From the NCBI RefSeq assembly GCF_004682055.1, contig NZ_QUZU01000035.1, positions 1 to 64,000 of the forward strand: a stretch of DNA of 64,000 nucleotides. The letters are read 5' to 3'. Made by a program: the position numbers and the translations under genes. The notes beneath the pieces are model-generated. The model had not been told where the DNA came from and searched no databases. It was given only the letters and a program-made list of their open reading frames with translations. The DNA comes from Pseudomonas kairouanensis (GTDB lineage Bacteria; Pseudomonadota; Gammaproteobacteria; Pseudomonadales; Pseudomonadaceae). Positions 19,138-27,749 of the stretch are shown piece by piece. Position 1 is the first letter of the stretch. Each line of letters opens with the position of its first letter.

Positions 19138-19769
19138 CCCGAACTCAAAAAACCGTCTTCATCCTGGTGGCCATCGTCGCGTTGATCATGGGCCTGACCG
19201 TCAACAAAGTGCTCAGTGGCAAAGGCCAGGGCGACCCCACGGCATTGATCGACGCCGGCATCATCCTGCTGCCCCAGAGCCGCCAACTGCCACCGGTCAG
19301 CATGACCAACCAGGACGGCCAGCCAGTAGTGGTCAACGAGTTGAAAGGCAAATGGAGCCTGCTGTTTTTCGGCTACACCTTCTGCCCGGACATCTGCCCC
19401 ACCACCCTCGCCCAACTGCGCCAGATCAAGAGCGAGCTACCCAAGGACGTTGTGGATAAGTTGCAGGTGATCCTGGTCAGCGTCGACCCGCACCGCGACA
19501 CGCCGACCCAGCTCAAGCAGTACCTGGGCTACTTCGATCCGCAGTTTGTCGGCCTGACCGGTGCGAATGTGGACGAGGTTCAGAAGGTGTCGAATGCGGT
19601 GAGCATTCCGTTTATTCCCGCCGATACCAGCAAGCCGAACTACACCGTGGACCACAGCGGCAACCTGGCGGTGATCGGGCCGGATGGGACGCAGCGTGGG
19701 TTTATTCGGGCGCCGTTGAATAACCAGAAGCTAGTCGCGCAGTTGCCGGGCCTGTTACAGCGCAAATAA
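19134..19769 (+). CDS. SCO1/SenC family copper chaperone
   Basis: 211-aa thioredoxin-fold protein anchored by one N-terminal helix (TVFILVAIVALIMGLTV). The copper site is FCPDICPTTL (CxxxC) plus the distal histidine in VDHSGNLAVIGPDG. SCO proteins metallate the CuA centre of subunit II. The ATG overlaps the cyoE stop in ATGA. The REP doublet after the stop marks the end of the oxidase cluster. Confidence 0.93.
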   Translation: MTRTQKTVFILVAIVALIMGLTVNKVLSGKGQGDPTALIDAGIILLPQSRQLPPVSMTNQDGQPVVVNELKGKWSLLFFGYTFCPDICPTTLAQLRQIKSELPKDVVDKLQVILVSVDPHRDTPTQLKQYLGYFDPQFVGLTGANVDEVQKVSNAVSIPFIPADTSKPNYTVDHSGNLAVIGPDGTQRGFIRAPLNNQKLVAQLPGLLQRK

Positions 19770-19784
19770 CAGACAACACAAAAC

Positions 19785-19880
19785 AAATGTGGGAGGGGGC
19801 TTGCCCCCGATTGCTAAAGGTCAGTCACTGCATCTGGTGGCTGACCCACTGCTATCGGGGGCAAGCCCCCTCCCACATTT
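19785..19880. repeat. REP doublet, class GGGGGCTTGCCCCC
   Basis: Inverted arms with the core GTGGGAGGGGGCTTGC at each end, spacer about 43 bases. It lies between the convergent SCO and metQ genes. Confidence 0.9.
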
Positions 19881-19911
19881 TGATCTCCAGTGTTTGGGAG
19901 ATCGGGTTACA

Positions 19912-20682
19912 TCAGAACGCCGGCTTGATCGCGCCTTTGTACTTCTCTTCGATGAACTGCTTCACCTCAGGCGTGTGCAGGGCTGCAACCAGCTTCTTCA
20001 CCGCGTCCGAATCCTTGTTGTCTTCGCGGGTCACCAGGATGTTCACGTACGGCGAGTCGTTGCCTTCGATCACCAGCGCGTCCTTGGAAGGGTCCAGCTT
20101 GGCTTCCAGGGCGTAGTTGGTGTTGATCAGCGCCAGGTCGACCTGGGTCAGTACGCGCGGCAGGGTGGCGGCTTCCAGTTCGCGGAATTTCAGGTTTTTC
20201 GGGTTTTCGGTGATGTCCTTGATGGTCGACAGGATGTTGGTCGAGTCCTTCAATTTGATCACGCCGGCTTTGTTCAGCAGCAACAGCGCGCGACCGCCAT
20301 TGGTGGCGTCGTTCGGGATGACCACATTGGCACCGCTAGGCAGTTCGTCCAGCTTCTTGTACTTGCTGGAATAAGCGCCCAGGGGTTCCAGGTGCACGGC
20401 ACCGACGCTCACCAGGTGAGTGCCCTTGGCTTTGTTGAACTCATCCAGGTACGGCTGGTGCTGAAAGAAGTTGGCGTCCAGGCGCTTTTCGGCCACCTGT
20501 ACGTTGGGCTGCACGTAGTCGGTGAAGACCTTGACCTGCAGGTCCACGCCTTCTTTGGCCAGGGCAGGTTTCACGAATTCCAGGATTTCTGCGTGCGGAA
20601 CCGGCGAGGCGGCGACCGTGAGGGTCTCGGCATGTGCAGAAAACGCTGCAACGGCGGCGAAAGCAACCAGTAGTTTTTTCAT
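19912..20682 (-). CDS. metQ: MetQ/NlpA family substrate-binding protein
   Basis: 256-aa periplasmic binding protein of the methionine ABC transporter. The signal peptide ends at AHA-ET and has no lipobox cysteine, so it is probably soluble rather than a lipoprotein. The core sequences PHAEILEFVKP, VFTDYVQPN and HQPYLDEFNK are typical of MetQ. The start at 20682 has AAGGAG eight bases upstream. It is the last gene of metN-metI-metQ. Confidence 0.93.
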   Translation of the reverse strand: MKKLLVAFAAVAAFSAHAETLTVAASPVPHAEILEFVKPALAKEGVDLQVKVFTDYVQPNVQVAEKRLDANFFQHQPYLDEFNKAKGTHLVSVGAVHLEPLGAYSSKYKKLDELPSGANVVIPNDATNGGRALLLLNKAGVIKLKDSTNILSTIKDITENPKNLKFRELEAATLPRVLTQVDLALINTNYALEAKLDPSKDALVIEGNDSPYVNILVTREDNKDSDAVKKLVAALHTPEVKQFIEEKYKGAIKPAF

Positions 20683-20733
20683 CCAACAAGCTCCTTGTTC
20701 GGGCATTTGCCGGCTTTTGGCCGGCAATGGCCG

Positions 20734-21408
20734 TTATTTTCGAGAAAAATGCACCACCAGCTTGTCGCCGACGGTTTGCAGAATTTGCACCAGGATCAAC
20801 AGCATTACCACGGTGACCACCATGACATCGGTCTGGAAACGCTGATAACCGAAGCGGATAGCCAGGTCACCCAGGCCGCCTGCGCCGACCACACCGGCCA
20901 TGGCCGTGTAGGACACCAGTGTAATCGCCGTCACCGTAATCGCCGCGAAAATGCCAGGGCGGGCCTCGGGCAGCAGGGCGTTGGTGATGATTTGGCGAGT
21001 GGTGGCGCCCATGGACTGGGTGGCTTCGATAATGCCGCGGTCCACTTCACGCAGGGCGGTTTCCACCAAGCGCGCAAAGAACGGCGTAGCGCCCACGACC
21101 AGCGGCGGGATTGCACCGGCTACACCCAGCGAAGTGCCGGTGATCAGCACGGTGAACGGAATCATCACGATCAACAGGATGATGAACGGCAGCGAGCGCA
21201 GGATGTTCACGATCAACGAAAGCAGCGCGTACAGGCCTTTTTGCTCAAACAGCTGGCGCGGGCTGGTCAGGAACAGCAGCACGCCCAACGGCAGGCCCAG
21301 CACCACAGTGAAGAACAGCGAGCCGAACAGCATAGTCATGGTGTCGCCGGTGGCGAGCCAGATTTCCGACCAGTCGATATTGGCGAAGAAACTCAACAGG
21401 GCTTCCAT
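20734..21408 (-). CDS. metI: Methionine ABC transporter permease
   Basis: 224-aa inner-membrane protein with five to six helices and the EAA-like loop around EATQSMGATTRQIITNALLPEARPG that docks on MetN. Its start overlaps the metN stop by one base. The family match to MetI is clear. Confidence 0.93.
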   Translation of the reverse strand: MEALLSFFANIDWSEIWLATGDTMTMLFGSLFFTVVLGLPLGVLLFLTSPRQLFEQKGLYALLSLIVNILRSLPFIILLIVMIPFTVLITGTSLGVAGAIPPLVVGATPFFARLVETALREVDRGIIEATQSMGATTRQIITNALLPEARPGIFAAITVTAITLVSYTAMAGVVGAGGLGDLAIRFGYQRFQTDVMVVTVVMLLILVQILQTVGDKLVVHFSRK

Positions 21409-22415
21409 TAGCGCAGGACCTCCATGTGGACGTCGGCGGCGGTAAAGCGGGCAAACGCCGCTTCCATGTCGCCACCGGTGACGGCGAGGGTCAGTTGCCC
21501 GTAAGGGATGTCTTTGATGCGGTCGATACGACCGGCGAGGATGCTGTAGTCCACACCTGTTTCACGAGCGACGGTACCCAGCAGCGGTGCGTAGGTCGCT
21601 TCGCCCTGGAACGTCAGGCGCACGATACGGCCCGGAACGTGAGCGAAGTCATCACGCTGTTCGTTTTCGTCAACTTGCTCGGACTCTTGCACGAAGCGTT
21701 TGGTGGTCGGGTGCTTGGGGTGCAGGAATACGTCGGCCACCGAGCCTTGCTCGACGATCACGCCGGCGTCCATCACGGCCACCTGGTCGCAGACTCGGCG
21801 GATCACATCCATTTCATGGGTGATCAGCACGATGGTCAGCTTGAGCTCACGGTTGATCTCGGCCAGCAGTTGCAGCACCGAGGCGGTGGTCTGCGGGTCG
21901 AGGGCGCTGGTGGCCTCATCACACAGCAAAATCTTGGGCTTGGTCGCCAAGGCGCGGGCGATGCCGACGCGCTGCTTCTGGCCGCCGGACAACTGCGCCG
22001 GGTACTTCTTGGCGTGGTCTGACAGGCCGACACGGGCCAGCAGTTCGGCCACGCGCAGGTCGATGTCCTTGCGCGACAATTCACCGGCCAGGGTCAGCGG
22101 CAGCGCCACGTTGTCGGCCACGGTCTTGGAGGCCAGCAGGTTGAAGTGCTGGAAGATCATGCCGACCTGCTGGCGGAAACGGCGCAGGCCGTTGGCGTCC
22201 AGGGCGGTGACTTCTTCGCCATCCACCGTGATTTTGCCGCCGCTCGGTTCTTCGAGGCGGTTGATCAGGCGCAGCAGGGTGCTTTTGCCCGCACCCGAAT
22301 GGCCGATAAGGCCAAACACCTGGCCGTTCTCGACGCTCAGGCTGGTGGGGTGCAGGGCGGGGATATCCTTACCGGCGACGCGGTAGGTTTTATGGACGTT
22401 ATGAAACTCGATCAC
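21408..22415 (-). CDS. metN: Methionine ABC transporter ATP-binding protein
   Basis: 335-aa ABC ATPase: Walker A GHSGAGKST, signature LSGGQKQR, Walker B LLCDEATSALD and the switch His in LITHEMD. The C-terminal NIL domain (about residues 265-335) senses cytoplasmic methionine and inhibits the transporter. It is the first gene of the operon and divergent from katE. I saw no SAM riboswitch in the 229-bp gap. Confidence 0.95.
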   Translation of the reverse strand: MIEFHNVHKTYRVAGKDIPALHPTSLSVENGQVFGLIGHSGAGKSTLLRLINRLEEPSGGKITVDGEEVTALDANGLRRFRQQVGMIFQHFNLLASKTVADNVALPLTLAGELSRKDIDLRVAELLARVGLSDHAKKYPAQLSGGQKQRVGIARALATKPKILLCDEATSALDPQTTASVLQLLAEINRELKLTIVLITHEMDVIRRVCDQVAVMDAGVIVEQGSVADVFLHPKHPTTKRFVQESEQVDENEQRDDFAHVPGRIVRLTFQGEATYAPLLGTVARETGVDYSILAGRIDRIKDIPYGQLTLAVTGGDMEAAFARFTAADVHMEVLR

Positions 22416-22644
22416 GTAGCGAACCTTGTGGGGCGCATGGAAAAGGGATCAGCGGTTAGCCGGGCGCGCATTTTAGCCTGTCCGTATAGCGTTTCTTAGC
22501 ATTTATTTCGTATCCATCCAGCGATTTGGCAATAACGCGATCAAAGGTCATAAAAAAGGAACGGTGCAAACCCCTGTCAGTCACTACTTAAACAACGCCA
22601 TGTCCCGGGTGCCGTGCCTGGGCCTGAATAAGGAGTTTTGACTG

Positions 22645-24774
22645 ATGAGCACGAAAAAGCCAAAGAGCGAACTCGCCGGAACCGACACCCTGGACCGTAA
22701 CAACACCAATGCCAAGCTGCAGGCCCTGGAAGCGTTTCGCTCCGACGCCACCGGCCAGGCGCTGCGTACCAACCAAGGGGTAAAGATTGCCGACAACCAG
22801 AACAGCTTGAAGGCTGGCGCCCGCGGGCCCTCGCTGCTGGAAGATTTCATCATGCGTGAAAAGATCACGCACTTTGACCATGAGCGGATCCCCGAGCGCA
22901 TCGTGCATGCGCGGGGTACGGGCGCCCATGGCTATTTTCAGAGCTATGAGAACCATTCGGCGCTTACCAAGGCGGGTTTCCTACGGGACCCTGGGCACAA
23001 AACCCCGGTGTTCGTGCGTTTTTCCACCGTACAAGGCCCGCGTGGCTCGGGCGACACAGTGCGCGACGTGCGCGGTTTTGCGGTGAAATTCTTTACCGAC
23101 GAAGGCAACTTCGATCTGGTGGGCAACAACATGCCAGTGTTTTTCATTCAGGACGCAATCAAGTTTCCTGACTTCGTGCATGCGGTAAAACCTGAGCCCC
23201 ACAATGAAATTCCTACGGGCGGCTCTGCCCACGATACGTTCTGGGATTTCGTCTCACTGCAGCCAGAGTCGGCCCATATGGTGATCTGGGCCATGTCGGA
23301 CCGTGCAATTCCTAAAAGCCTGCGCAGCATGCAGGGTTTTGGCGTGCATACCTTCCGCTTTATCAATGCCGAAGGCGTCTCCAACTTCGTCAAATTCCAT
23401 TGGCGGCCTACGGCGGGTACCTGCTCGCTGGTGTGGGATGAAGCGCAAAAGCTGGCAGGTAAAGATACCGACTACCACCGTCGCGACCTTTGGGAGTCCA
23501 TCGAAACCGGCGATTACCCTGAGTGGGAGCTGGGCGTGCAGGTGATTCCTGAAGATAAGGAGCACGCGTTCGACTTCGACATTCTTGACCCGACCAAGCT
23601 GATTCCTGAGGAGCTGGTGCCAATCACGCCGCTGGGCAAGATGGTGCTGGACCGCAACCCCGATAACTTCTTTGCCGAGGTGGAGCAGGTCGCGTTCTGC
23701 CCTGGGCATATCGTACCGGGCATCGACTTCTCCAATGATCCGCTGCTGCAGGGACGTCTGTTTTCTTACACCGATACCCAAATCAGCCGCCTCGGTGGTC
23801 CGAATTTTCATGAATTGCCGATCAACCGGCCGGTGGCGCCGTTTCATAATGGCCAGCGCGATGCCATGCACCGCACGGTGATTGATAAAGGCCGTGCCGC
23901 CTATGAGCCCAACTCGATCGACGGCGGCTGGCCGAAAGAAACCCCGCCTGCGGCGCAGGACGGGGGCTTCGAGTCTTACTACGAGCGCATCGATGCCCAT
24001 AAGGTGCGGGAGCGCAGCGAGTCGTTTGGTGATCACTTCTCTCAGGCGCGGTTGTTTTTCCGCAGCATGAGCAAGCACGAGCAGGAGCACATCATCGCGG
24101 CCTACAGCTTTGAGTTGGGTAAGGTCGAGCGTGAGTTTATTCGTGCGCGCCAGGTCAATGAGATCCTGGCCAATATTGATCTGGAATTGGCCAAGCGTGT
24201 GGCGCAGAACCTGGGCCTGCCGGTGCCTGAAAAAGGCACGGTGGCCGAGCGCAAGACTTCGTTGGCGCGCTCGCCTGCGTTGAGTCAGGCGAACTTGCTG
24301 CCGGCGGATATCAAGACGCGCAAAGTGGCGATCCTGGCGGCCAATGGGGTAGACGGCGTGGCAATTGCCGCGCTGAAGAAGGCGTTGGAAGCTGAGGGTG
24401 CCCACGCCAAGCTGCTGGGGCCGACCTCTGCGCCGGTTACCACTGCGGATGGCAAGAGCCTGCCGGTGGATGCGTCCATGGAAGGCTTGCCATCGGTGGC
24501 GTTTGACGCGGTGTTCGTGCCCGGCGGTAAAGAGTCTGTGAAGGCGTTAAGCGGGGATGGCGTGGCATTGCATTACTTGCTTGAGGCTTACAAGCATTTG
24601 AAGGCCATTACCGTGGCCACTGACGCCAAGCCGTTGCTGGATCAGTTGAAGCTGGAGGCGGATACGGGGCTGATCGTGGGGTCGGATGCGAAAGCGTTCA
24701 AGGCGTTCTTTGCCGCGATTGGGCAGCATCGGGTTTGGGAGCGTGAGGCGAAGGCCAAGGCGGTTCCGGCTTAA
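22645..24774 (+). CDS. katE: Catalase HPII (large-subunit, monofunctional)
   Basis: 709-aa clade II catalase that breaks down H2O2. The active-site region includes RIVHARGTGAHGYF, FVRFSTVQGPRGSGDT and the distal Asn in VGNNMPVFFIQD. The haem-ligand Tyr is in RLFSYTDTQ. The C-terminal 150 residues form the flavodoxin/DJ-1-like domain (KVAILAANGVDG) found only in large catalases. AAGGAG lies nine bases before the ATG. A CTACTTAA at 22584-22591 could be a sigma-S -10 element, but this is weak evidence. Confidence 0.95.
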   Translation: MSTKKPKSELAGTDTLDRNNTNAKLQALEAFRSDATGQALRTNQGVKIADNQNSLKAGARGPSLLEDFIMREKITHFDHERIPERIVHARGTGAHGYFQSYENHSALTKAGFLRDPGHKTPVFVRFSTVQGPRGSGDTVRDVRGFAVKFFTDEGNFDLVGNNMPVFFIQDAIKFPDFVHAVKPEPHNEIPTGGSAHDTFWDFVSLQPESAHMVIWAMSDRAIPKSLRSMQGFGVHTFRFINAEGVSNFVKFHWRPTAGTCSLVWDEAQKLAGKDTDYHRRDLWESIETGDYPEWELGVQVIPEDKEHAFDFDILDPTKLIPEELVPITPLGKMVLDRNPDNFFAEVEQVAFCPGHIVPGIDFSNDPLLQGRLFSYTDTQISRLGGPNFHELPINRPVAPFHNGQRDAMHRTVIDKGRAAYEPNSIDGGWPKETPPAAQDGGFESYYERIDAHKVRERSESFGDHFSQARLFFRSMSKHEQEHIIAAYSFELGKVEREFIRARQVNEILANIDLELAKRVAQNLGLPVPEKGTVAERKTSLARSPALSQANLLPADIKTRKVAILAANGVDGVAIAALKKALEAEGAHAKLLGPTSAPVTTADGKSLPVDASMEGLPSVAFDAVFVPGGKESVKALSGDGVALHYLLEAYKHLKAITVATDAKPLLDQLKLEADTGLIVGSDAKAFKAFFAAIGQHRVWEREAKAKAVPA

Positions 24775-24792
24775 GCTTTTGGTTGTTTGTTA

Positions 24793-24874
24793 GATGGCTA
24801 TCGGGGGCAAGCCCCCTCCCACACTTTGAATGTATTCACAGTTCAAAATGTGGGAGGGGGCTTGCCCCCGATGG
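24793..24874. repeat. REP doublet, class GGGGGCTTGCCCCC
   Basis: Inverted arms with the core GTGGGAGGGGGCTTGC, but in the opposite polarity to most others here: the arms begin with the GGGGGCAAGCCCCC side. The spacer is short. It lies between the convergent katE and lipoprotein genes. Confidence 0.88.
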
Positions 24875-24876
24875 CT

Positions 24877-25596
24877 TTATTGCGCCTTGCGCGGAATCAA
24901 AACCACCTGCGCCGGAATCTTCTTCAAGATCTGCCGGTGAAGTTTCAGTTCATACCCCGAATCAATGCGTTTGACCCGTTTGGTCAGCAAGGTGGCCAAC
25001 CACGGGTAGTCCTCGGTGCGCGGCACCTGGATGCTCACATCGCACTGGTAATTGACCACATCGGTCGCAATTGCGTCGAGCTGATGGCGCAGTTCCTGGA
25101 TATCGGTGAGGTTCAGCGCCACGGTGGTGCTTTCGGCTGCCGGGTCGATGACTTTGGCGACTGGCTTGGACTCCGCTGCTTTCAAGGCTGCTTCGGCCTG
25201 ATCCAACTCGGCTTTGCGGGCATGGCTGATGGCGCTGTTGACGCCACCGGTCAGCGCCGGTGCCTTGGGCATCAGTGCGCGGGCACGGCTCAAGGCGGTG
25301 GCTGCTGCGTTGACATCGCCTTTTTGCAGCACGATCTGGCTGCGCTGCAGGTAGGCTTCGGCCAGCTGGCGCTGGTACGGCTCCAGTGTCGGGTCGTTGG
25401 GCGACTGGGCTTGCAGTGCGGCCAATTCATCTTCGGCGGTGGCCAGCTCACTGCTGGCCAGGTTTTGTTCCAGCTGCGCGATGGCCGCAGCACGTGTGTC
25501 CGGGGCCGTGGTGGCGGCGGGCGGTGTGCTTTGACAGGCCCCCAGCAGCAGGGCAAATGCGGCAAGGAGCAGATAACGGGAGGTGAACGGCTTCAT
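24877..25596 (-). CDS. Putative lipoprotein with helical repeats
   Basis: 239-aa protein with a lipoprotein signal ending in LLGAC (Cys 21). Residues about 35-140 are Ala/Gln/Leu-rich helical segments that look like degenerate TPR repeats. The C-terminal part is basic. I recall a conserved gene of this kind next to znuB in Pseudomonas (PA5502) without a known function. It lies 37 bp after znuB and could be the last gene of that operon. Confidence 0.75.
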   Translation of the reverse strand: MKPFTSRYLLLAAFALLLGACQSTPPAATTAPDTRAAAIAQLEQNLASSELATAEDELAALQAQSPNDPTLEPYQRQLAEAYLQRSQIVLQKGDVNAAATALSRARALMPKAPALTGGVNSAISHARKAELDQAEAALKAAESKPVAKVIDPAAESTTVALNLTDIQELRHQLDAIATDVVNYQCDVSIQVPRTEDYPWLATLLTKRVKRIDSGYELKLHRQILKKIPAQVVLIPRKAQ

Positions 25597-25633
25597 TCCT
25601 GCGACTCTCTATTTGCGCAAAAAGCGAGCAAGT

Positions 25634-26422
25634 CTACACCCCTCGACGGGGCAGGACAAAACTCAGCAGAAACAGGGCGGCGGCCGTGACCACAATCGAT
25701 GGCCCTGCTGGCGTGTCCTTGAACCATGACAGCGCCAGGCCCCCGCACACTGCAAACATCCCCAACAGGCTGGCGCCGATCGCCATTTGCTCCGGTGACC
25801 GGGCATGGCGCTGGGCGGCGGCGGCAGGAATGATCAGCAGCGACGTGATCAACAATACGCCGACAATCTTCATCGCGACAGCAATCACCACGGCGATCAA
25901 CAACATCAGGGCCATGCGCAGGGTTGGCACGGGCAGGCCTTCGACGGTTGCCAGCTCTTCATGCACAGTGATTGCCAGCAGCGGGCGCCACAAGGTCACC
26001 AGCAGCACCAGCACGAGCGCACTGCCGCCAAGGATCCAGGCCAGGTCAGTGGTGCTGATCGCCAGCAGGTCGCCAAACAGGTAGGCCATCAGGTCGATGC
26101 GCACTTCGTGCATGAAGCTGAGCACCACCAGGCCGAGGGACAAGGTGCTTGGCGCCAGAATGCCCAGCAAGGTGTCGGACGCCAGGGGTTGGCGCTGTTG
26201 CAGGGTCACCAGGAGCACCGCCAGCAGCAGGCAGCCTACGGTTACGGCGATGGTCGGGCTCACATCCAGCAAGAAGCCCATGGCCACGCCCAACAGCGCT
26301 GCGTGGGACAGCGTGTCGCCAAAATAGGCCATGCGTCGCCACACCACGAACGAGCCCAGTGGGCCCGCCACCAGTGCCAAAGCCAAGCCTGCCAGCAGGG
26401 CGTACAACAGAAAATCAGCCAT
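25634..26422 (-). CDS. znuB: Zinc ABC transporter permease
   Basis: 262-aa inner-membrane protein with about eight helices, of the ABC-3 metal permease family. Typical segments are GPLGSFVVWRRMAYFGDTLSHAALLGVA and MKIVGVLLITSLLIIPAA. The start MADFLLYALLAG at 26422 overlaps the znuC stop by 8 bp; longer in-frame starts lie within znuC. It pairs with ZnuC and ZnuA for high-affinity zinc uptake. Confidence 0.94.
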   Translation of the reverse strand: MADFLLYALLAGLALALVAGPLGSFVVWRRMAYFGDTLSHAALLGVAMGFLLDVSPTIAVTVGCLLLAVLLVTLQQRQPLASDTLLGILAPSTLSLGLVVLSFMHEVRIDLMAYLFGDLLAISTTDLAWILGGSALVLVLLVTLWRPLLAITVHEELATVEGLPVPTLRMALMLLIAVVIAVAMKIVGVLLITSLLIIPAAAAQRHARSPEQMAIGASLLGMFAVCGGLALSWFKDTPAGPSIVVTAAALFLLSFVLPRRGV

Positions 26423-27200
26423 GCTTGCAGCTATCTCCATGAACGTGGGTGTGAGGTGCGGTTGGGTCATCAACGACCGCGCCATGCAGGTCATGGGCGT
26501 GGTCGTGGTGGTGATGGTAGATCGCCAGGCTCTGTGCGTTCTTACCGAACAGCTCGACAAACGCCGGGTCGCCGCTGACCTGTTCCGGGTGGCCGGAGCA
26601 GCATACGTGGCGGTTGAGGCACACCACCTGGTCGGTGGTGCTCATGACCAGGTGCAGGTCGTGGGACACCATCAGCACGCCGCAGCCATGGCGGTCGCGC
26701 AGGCGGGTGATCAGGCTGTACAGCTCGGCCTGGCCGGCGACGTCGACGCCTTGTACCGGTTCATCCAGCACCAACAGCTGCGGCTCGCGCAACAGGGCGC
26801 GGGCCAGCAATACGCGCTGCATTTCGCCGCCGGAGATGCTTTGCACCGGACTGTCGATCACCTGTTCGGCGCCGACTTCCTTGAGCGCAGCCTGGGCGCG
26901 GGCGCGATCCACACCGGGCACCAGGCGCAGGAAGCGCAGTACCGACAGAGGCAGGGTCGGATCGACGTGCAGTTTTTGCGGCATATAGCCCACGCGCAGC
27001 TTGGGCTTGCGCCACACGCTGCCGCTGTGGGGCTTGAGCAGGCCGAGCACGGCGCGCACCAAGGTGGTCTTGCCGGCGCCATTGGGGCCGATCAGCGTCA
27101 CGATCTGCCCCGGTTCCACGCTAAGGGCGATGTTATCCAGCACGGCTTGCCCGGCGAACGTGACCCCAACCTGTTCCAGGCGGATTAACGCGTTGCTCAT
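26415..27200 (-). CDS. znuC: Zinc ABC transporter ATP-binding protein
   Basis: 261-aa ABC ATPase: Walker A GPNGAGKTT, signature ISGGEMQR, Walker B LLVLDEPVQGVD. The C-terminal His-rich tail (YHHHHDHAHD and THVHGDS) is a zinc-binding feature seen in ZnuC. The start at 27200 has AGGGGG upstream and shares one base with the zur stop (TGATG), so translation is coupled to zur. Confidence 0.95.
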   Translation of the reverse strand: MSNALIRLEQVGVTFAGQAVLDNIALSVEPGQIVTLIGPNGAGKTTLVRAVLGLLKPHSGSVWRKPKLRVGYMPQKLHVDPTLPLSVLRFLRLVPGVDRARAQAALKEVGAEQVIDSPVQSISGGEMQRVLLARALLREPQLLVLDEPVQGVDVAGQAELYSLITRLRDRHGCGVLMVSHDLHLVMSTTDQVVCLNRHVCCSGHPEQVSGDPAFVELFGKNAQSLAIYHHHHDHAHDLHGAVVDDPTAPHTHVHGDSCKHG

Positions 27201-27682
27201 CAGGCCCCCTGGCAACCGGAGCATAGGCCGACCACTTCGACCGTTTGCCCTTCAACCTTGAAACCCACGTCGGCGGAGCTCTTGATGATCGCGTCGCTGA
27301 TGCTTTTTTGTTCAAGTTCGATGGCGGCGTGGCATTCGCGGCAGATCAGGAACTGGCCCTGATGCGCATGCTCCGGGTGGTTGCAGCCCACGAACGCGTT
27401 GAGGGAGGCGATGCGGTGCACCAGACCGTTTTCCAGCAAGAAGTCCAGTGCGCGGTACACGGTGGGTGGCGCTGCACGACGGCCGTCCTGTTCGCTGAGC
27501 ACGCCCAGGATGTCGTAGGCGCCCAGCGGCTTGTGGCTCTGCCATACCAGCTCCAGCACACGGCGGCGCAAGGCGGTCAGGCGCAAACCCTTCTGTGCAC
27601 AGAGGGTATCGGCCTCCGACAGCGCGGTATGCACGCAGTGAGAGTGGTCGTGGGGACGGCTGGCAAGCGGTGTTTTAGGCAT
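27200..27682 (-). CDS. zur: Zinc uptake regulator (Fur family)
   Basis: 160-aa Fur-family repressor. The winged-helix N-terminal half includes LRLTALRRRVLELVWQ and GRRAAPPTVYRALDFLLENGLVHR. The structural zinc ligands are the CRECH and CSGCQ pairs near the C-terminus. With Zn bound it represses znuABC. It is the first gene of zur-znuC-znuB and divergent from znuA. In P. aeruginosa this gene was first called np20. Confidence 0.94.
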   Translation of the reverse strand: MPKTPLASRPHDHSHCVHTALSEADTLCAQKGLRLTALRRRVLELVWQSHKPLGAYDILGVLSEQDGRRAAPPTVYRALDFLLENGLVHRIASLNAFVGCNHPEHAHQGQFLICRECHAAIELEQKSISDAIIKSSADVGFKVEGQTVEVVGLCSGCQGA

Positions 27683-27709
27683 GAGCGGCGACAGACATTT
27701 GATAGAGAC

Positions 27710-27722
27710 GTTATTATGTTAC
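27710..27722. promoter_or_regulatory. Candidate Zur box between zur and znuA
   Basis: GTTATTATGTTAC is an imperfect palindrome resembling the GTTATA-ATAAC-type Zur operator. It sits in the 60-bp region between the divergent zur and znuA starts, so one site could control both transcripts. Confidence 0.5.
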
Positions 27723-27749
27723 CCGTTCCTACGCCATTGAGTGGTCATC

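Noticed and set aside
22584..22591. CTACTTAA as a sigma-S promoter for katE
   Set aside because: Plausible for a stationary-phase catalase, but the match is short and no -35 support was found, so it is only mentioned under katE.
22416..22644. SAM or other riboswitch in front of metN
   Set aside because: The leader is short and shows no hairpin set consistent with known SAM riboswitches.
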